Made by a program: the position numbers and the translations under genes. Shown here one piece after another: positions 38,668 to 43,193 of a stretch of 43,193 nucleotides of DNA. The stretch's first letter is position 1. Every line of letters begins with the position of its first letter. The stretch comes from an uncultured Bacilli bacterium (GTDB taxonomy: Bacteria; Bacillota_I; Bacilli_A; RF39; UBA660): assembly GCA_947626535.1 (NCBI GenBank), contig CANQSO010000005.1, forward strand, positions 1-43,193, given 5' to 3'. The notes beneath the pieces were generated by a model, which did no database searches, had not been told where the DNA came from, and saw only the letters and a program-made list of their open reading frames with translations.

Positions 38668-39732
38668 TTATTTGCCAATATTACATGTTGATAAGTCATA
38701 TAATCCAAATAAGTGAAATAATAAATCTAACAATAATGGTAAGAAAACAATTATAGTTGCAATTGCAATTCGAATAACAGTTCTTTTATTAGCTTTTTTA
38801 GTATCACCGTTCCCTGTTAAAACTTTATAATAATCTAAGATTGTTAAAACAATTGCCATTAATGGAGCTGCTATTTGAATTAAATTAAAAATTCCATCTA
38901 ATATTTTTTTAAATTCTGTTGGTTCTCCATATTGATTAATTAAAATTGTTTGACAAGTAAAATCATTACTACTTTCTGGTTTATCTATAAAATTATCACC
39001 ATAATCATCATATATTGATCCTCCCGATAATTCATTTGATTCATTAAAAGTTACTAGAGAAAAATAATGATCAGCAGTTCCTTTATAAACATAACAATTA
39101 TTTACTAATTCTGAAATTGTTCTTTTTTTGGCATTTTTAGAATATCCTGAACTATCTATAAAAATGGCATTATTATCATCATCAACTCCTAATAATAATA
39201 AAGCATGATTAGTATTAGCTAAATCCGAACATCTTCTATTTACAAATAATATAGCTGGTTGATTATTTTCAAAAGCTTGAAAAATTAAAGAAATAATTTT
39301 ACTATTATTAATATCACTATGATAAGCATGAGCCTTAACATCAAAAAATTCAAAAGCATTATCAATATTACTTGCCATTAAACGCCCATCATATGGCGAA
39401 TATTTTTTTAGTAAATTTTGTAGATCTAATGTCGAATATTTAGAATCTTTTAAAGCATTACAAGCACTTATTAAAGCATGTGAACGACAAGAACCTTCTA
39501 TTATTAGACCTTCAGCATCATATTGTTTAGGCATATAAAAGACTTTTTCTTCATTATTATCATAAGTTACTTTTGCAATAGCCATACAATTATTCTTTTT
39601 AGGATTACCACATCTACCTTCTGGATCATTAGCGTTGTAAGTTATTTTTATACTTTCTGGTTTAGCATATACATTTGGTATTAAAAATAAACAAATAAAT
39701 AATAGAAAAAATAATATTTTTACTTTTTTCAT
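38668..39732 (-). CDS. Signal-peptide papain-like/C39-like cysteine protease domain fused to a VirB2/TrbC-like two-TM domain
   Basis: GSCRSHALISACNAL (Cys), NHALLLLGVDDDNNAIFIDSSGY (His/Asp); C-terminal LIQIAAPLMAIVLTILDYYKVLTG...IRIAIATIIVFLPLLLDLLFHLFGL. Confidence 0.55.
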   Translation of the reverse strand: MKKVKILFFLLFICLFLIPNVYAKPESIKITYNANDPEGRCGNPKKNNCMAIAKVTYDNNEEKVFYMPKQYDAEGLIIEGSCRSHALISACNALKDSKYSTLDLQNLLKKYSPYDGRLMASNIDNAFEFFDVKAHAYHSDINNSKIISLIFQAFENNQPAILFVNRRCSDLANTNHALLLLGVDDDNNAIFIDSSGYSKNAKKRTISELVNNCYVYKGTADHYFSLVTFNESNELSGGSIYDDYGDNFIDKPESSNDFTCQTILINQYGEPTEFKKILDGIFNLIQIAAPLMAIVLTILDYYKVLTGNGDTKKANKRTVIRIAIATIIVFLPLLLDLLFHLFGLYDLSTCNIGK

Positions 39733-39840
39733 TTAATATCACTCTCTAATTCATATTAGCATAATTTAATAATTTTATAAATACCACTTTAAAAAAAATA
39801 TTAAATACGTTATAATAATATATACTATAAGAGGTGTGAA

Positions 39841-40329
39841 ATGAAAAAAATTAAAGATATATGGAATCGTAATCGAGTATTAATAGTATTAATTATTATT
39901 GTTTTAGTTTGTTTTTGTATTATGGGAGTAGTTATGGTAAAATACTTTTTCGGAGGGAATACATCTAGTTATGGAGATCGTTTAGATGATATTAAAGATT
40001 TACCATTTAAAGAAGAAGATCAATTATCATTAATTAATACAATTAAAGAAAATGATATTGTAAGTGATGTTACTGTTAATGTTAAAGGTAAAATTATTTA
40101 TATTAGAATATTATTCAATGATAAAGCTACATTAGATACTGCTAAAGGTGTAGCTAGTAAATCAATTGAATCCATAAATGCTGATTATCAAAGTAAATAT
40201 GATTTAGAATATACTATCGTTCAAAATTCAAATGAAGCCGTAGCGGGTTTTACTTTGATGGGTGCTAAAAATATTAATCGTAGTGTTTTAATTTGGAATA
40301 ATAATACCCCTCTAAAAGATAAGGAGTAA
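39841..40329 (+). CDS. Small single-TM protein, uncharacterised
   Basis: N-terminal TM; immediately upstream of the PBP-GGDEF gene. Confidence 0.55.
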   Translation: MKKIKDIWNRNRVLIVLIIIVLVCFCIMGVVMVKYFFGGNTSSYGDRLDDIKDLPFKEEDQLSLINTIKENDIVSDVTVNVKGKIIYIRILFNDKATLDTAKGVASKSIESINADYQSKYDLEYTIVQNSNEAVAGFTLMGAKNINRSVLIWNNNTPLKDKE

Positions 40330-40332
40330 TTT

Positions 40333-42342
40333 ATGAAAAAGAAAATTTTAATTATTAGTATTATTTTAATTTGTGGTTTAGGAATTGGGAGCTATTTTAT
40401 TTTTAGAAATAATAATAGTTTAAATCAATATGAAAAAGAATGGATAACTGATTCAACAAATAAAGTTATTAATATTCATGTTGTAAATGATGAAAATATT
40501 TTTGGAAATAATGGTAAAGGGTTATTCTATACTTTTATTAAAGATTTTCAAGAAAAATATAATCTATCATTAAATAATATAACATATAAAAGCAGTGAAG
40601 TAGCGTCAGGAGCTTTATTTGGGGTTTCAAATAATTTACCAGAAGGTTCTTTAGAATTCTATAAAGATCATTATGTTTATCTTAGTAAAGAAAAAGAAAT
40701 AATACCTTCATATAATAATTTAAATAATAAAACCGTAGGAATTTTAAATACTAATGTTACTTATTTAAATAAATATTTTAAAAATCTTAATATTATGAAT
40801 AAAGATTATAGTAATAAAGAAGATTTGATTAAAGCTTTAGATAGTAATGAAGTTTCTGCTATCGTAGTGCCTAGAATAGAATATTTAGATTTAATTTTAC
40901 AAAAAAATTATTATATTAATTATCATTTTAGTGATATACCATATTATTACTATATGAATGATGTTGAAGATTCAAGACTTAAAAGTGTTATGAAAAAATA
41001 TTTTGTAAAATGGCAAAAAGAAAATATGCAAGAATATATGTCTCAAGAAGAACGAAATGAATTTCTTAAAGATTTAAAAATTGAAGATAAAGATTTAGTA
41101 GATATGCAAAGTAGAGATATTAATTATGGATTAGTAAATAATAGTCCCTATGAAACATTATTAAGTGGTAATGTTGGAGGAATAGTAACAGATTACTTAA
41201 AAGCATTTAGTGATTTTTCTGGTATTGATATAGCTTATTCTAAATATAAAAACTATAAAAAATTAAATAAAAAAATTAATAGTAATGATGTAAGTTTATT
41301 TATGAATTATTATTATAGTAATAATATTAATTATATTCCATTAAATATTAATTTAGGATATCAAGTATTTGTATATGAAAATAGTGATATTGTTATAAGT
41401 TCATTAGATAGTTTAAAAAATAAAACTGTTTATGTAGAAGAAAATACTTTATTATATAATGAATTAAGTAAAAATAATATTTTAAATATTAAAACTTATA
41501 ATAAAGAAAAAGATTGGAAGAAAATTATTAAAAAGAAAGATAGTATTATAATTATAGATGCAAATTTAGGTAATTATCATAGTAAAGGGGATTTAAGAAA
41601 ATTCAAAAAAATATATGAAAATAATACTAATATTAATTATTCTTTAGGATCTTTAAATAGTGATAATTTTAATAAATTATTAACTAAATATATAAATTAT
41701 TTAGATAATAATGTTATAAAAGAAACAGGTTTTTATCATAATAAAGAAACTGAAAAAGAAGGAAATGTAATAAGTACGTTAGCAGAATATTCTTTCTATT
41801 TAATATTAGTTATAGGATTAATATTAATATTAATCTATCATAATAGTAAAAAAGTAAGAATTGCTAAGAAGATTAAGAAAGATGATAAATTAAAGTATAT
41901 AGATCAATTAACTTCTTTAAAAAATCGTAATTATTTAAACGAAAATATTGATTCTTGGAATAAGAATACTATTTATCCTCAATGTGTTATTATGTTAGAT
42001 TTAAATCGATTACAAGAAATTAATGATACATTAGGATATGAAGAAGGAGATAAACAAATACAAGGTGTTGCTAATATATTAATAAGAAATCAATTAGATA
42101 ATACTGATATTATTAGAACTGATGGTACTGAATTTATGATATATACTGTAGGTTATAATCAAAAACAAATTACAAGTTATATTCATAAATTAAATAAAGA
42201 ATTTAAAAATTTACCATATGAATATGGAATATTTATTGGTTATAGTATGATATTAGATGATTTAAAAGATATTAGTGATGCTATAAATGAATGTGTAGAA
42301 GACATTAAAAGTCAAAAAAATGAACAGAAAGAAGAAAAATAA
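40333..42342 (+). CDS. Periplasmic-binding-protein sensor fused to a degenerate GGDEF domain
   Basis: Tandem SBP_bac_3-like regions, TM, YIDQLTSLKNRNYLNENI, MLDLNRLQEINDTLGYEEGDKQI; GGDEF position reads DGTEF. Confidence 0.75.
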   Translation: MKKKILIISIILICGLGIGSYFIFRNNNSLNQYEKEWITDSTNKVINIHVVNDENIFGNNGKGLFYTFIKDFQEKYNLSLNNITYKSSEVASGALFGVSNNLPEGSLEFYKDHYVYLSKEKEIIPSYNNLNNKTVGILNTNVTYLNKYFKNLNIMNKDYSNKEDLIKALDSNEVSAIVVPRIEYLDLILQKNYYINYHFSDIPYYYYMNDVEDSRLKSVMKKYFVKWQKENMQEYMSQEERNEFLKDLKIEDKDLVDMQSRDINYGLVNNSPYETLLSGNVGGIVTDYLKAFSDFSGIDIAYSKYKNYKKLNKKINSNDVSLFMNYYYSNNINYIPLNINLGYQVFVYENSDIVISSLDSLKNKTVYVEENTLLYNELSKNNILNIKTYNKEKDWKKIIKKKDSIIIIDANLGNYHSKGDLRKFKKIYENNTNINYSLGSLNSDNFNKLLTKYINYLDNNVIKETGFYHNKETEKEGNVISTLAEYSFYLILVIGLILILIYHNSKKVRIAKKIKKDDKLKYIDQLTSLKNRNYLNENIDSWNKNTIYPQCVIMLDLNRLQEINDTLGYEEGDKQIQGVANILIRNQLDNTDIIRTDGTEFMIYTVGYNQKQITSYIHKLNKEFKNLPYEYGIFIGYSMILDDLKDISDAINECVEDIKSQKNEQKEEK

Positions 42343-43175
42343 TGAAGATAATAAAGAAAGTAAAAAATGTTGTTAAAAGATTATGGAGAATTATGAGTAA
42401 ACCAGATATGCTTGTATTACCAGGACAACTTGCTTTCTTTTTTTTACTTGCTATAGTGCCTACTATTTCATTAATAGCCTATGGGGCTTCCTTATTTCAT
42501 GTTTCATATGATTTTATAAGTAATTTTGTTAGTAAAGCTTTTGGAGGAGAAATAGCTAATTTAATTGTTCCTATAGTGCAAGAAATAAGTATGACACCAG
42601 CTTTCTTTATAACATTATTAATTTCTTTTTATACAGCATCTACTGGAGCTAGTTCAATTATTATAACTAGTAATGAATTATATCATGTTAAAAATACTAG
42701 TTTTATTAAAAGAAAAGTTAAAAGTATATTTATGATTTTAATATTAGTTATCTTGTTAATATTTTTATTATTAATACCAGCTTTTGGTAATAAATTTATT
42801 GAATTAATTAAATATGTTAATATGAATAGTAATGTTACAAATATTATAATTACTTTTATTAAAGTTGCCCAAGGGCCAATATCTTGGTTTTTTACCTTTT
42901 TCCTAATAAAAATAATTTATTCAATGGCACCTGATCAATATATACCATCTTCTTATACAACTAAAGGAGCTTTATTTACAACAGTTGGATTTGGACTTGC
43001 TACTTGGTTATATAGTTTCTTTGTTAATAATTTTGCTCATTATGATATTTTATATGGAGGACTTGCACATTTTGTGGTTTTAATGATATGGCTTTATTTA
43101 CTTGCTAATATTGTAACGGTTAGTTTAGCAATTAATTGTGAAGAATTAGAACGTTACCAAAAAAAGGAACAATAA
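42342..43175 (+). CDS. YihY/BrkB-family inner membrane protein
   Basis: PGQLAFFFLLAIVPTISLIAYGASLF, YTASTGASSIIITSNELY, LYGGLAHFVVLMIWLYLLANIV. Confidence 0.88.
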   Translation: MKIIKKVKNVVKRLWRIMSKPDMLVLPGQLAFFFLLAIVPTISLIAYGASLFHVSYDFISNFVSKAFGGEIANLIVPIVQEISMTPAFFITLLISFYTASTGASSIIITSNELYHVKNTSFIKRKVKSIFMILILVILLIFLLLIPAFGNKFIELIKYVNMNSNVTNIIITFIKVAQGPISWFFTFFLIKIIYSMAPDQYIPSSYTTKGALFTTVGFGLATWLYSFFVNNFAHYDILYGGLAHFVVLMIWLYLLANIVTVSLAINCEELERYQKKEQ

Positions 43176-43193
43176 AAATCTAATAATTAAATA

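Noticed and set aside
1-43193. rRNA or tRNA genes, including a tRNA att site for the island
   Set aside because: No rRNA or cloverleaf-like sequence recognised by eye; a tRNAscan/Infernal run would be decisive

Overview
This 43-kb AT-rich window looks like a gut Mollicutes/Bacilli-like Firmicute chromosome near oriC. UGA acts as a stop, so the standard code applies. The backbone carries secA, coaD/coaE, a LysR regulator, soj/parA-spo0J/parB, an MscS channel, a DUF951-like protein, an AbgT-like transporter, ychF, typA/bipA, a PBP-GGDEF protein and a YihY/BrkB protein.

A mobile island of about 15 kb (5.7-20.4 kb) lies between the LysR gene and parA. It contains three stand-alone copies of the secA 3' end (SEC-C codons, ACGSGKKYKNCCGK/R), related repeat arms, one intact and one decayed tyrosine recombinase, a RhuM pseudogene, an AAA-ATPase plus TOPRIM/RloB-like pair, a Fic protein and an RsgA GTPase. 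It also holds a compact cluster I could not match to a named pathway: PLP decarboxylase, SbnA/CysK-like synthase, sugar-transfer-type ATP-grasp, ureohydrolase, D-Ala-D-Ala-ligase-like ATP-grasp and a lysine-2,3-aminomutase-like radical SAM enzyme. Two cluster genes are interrupted, one by an in-frame TAA followed by a strong terminator-like hairpin and one by an A9 frameshift.

Other notable points are a candidate variable region, about 100 bp and relatively GC-rich, at the C-terminus of a surface protein (36.5 kb), a toxin-antitoxin cassette bracketed by a duplicated ATPase 3' end (28.2-29.0 kb), and a papain-like/VirB2-like fusion (38.7 kb). All family assignments were made by eye from motifs; no searches were run.
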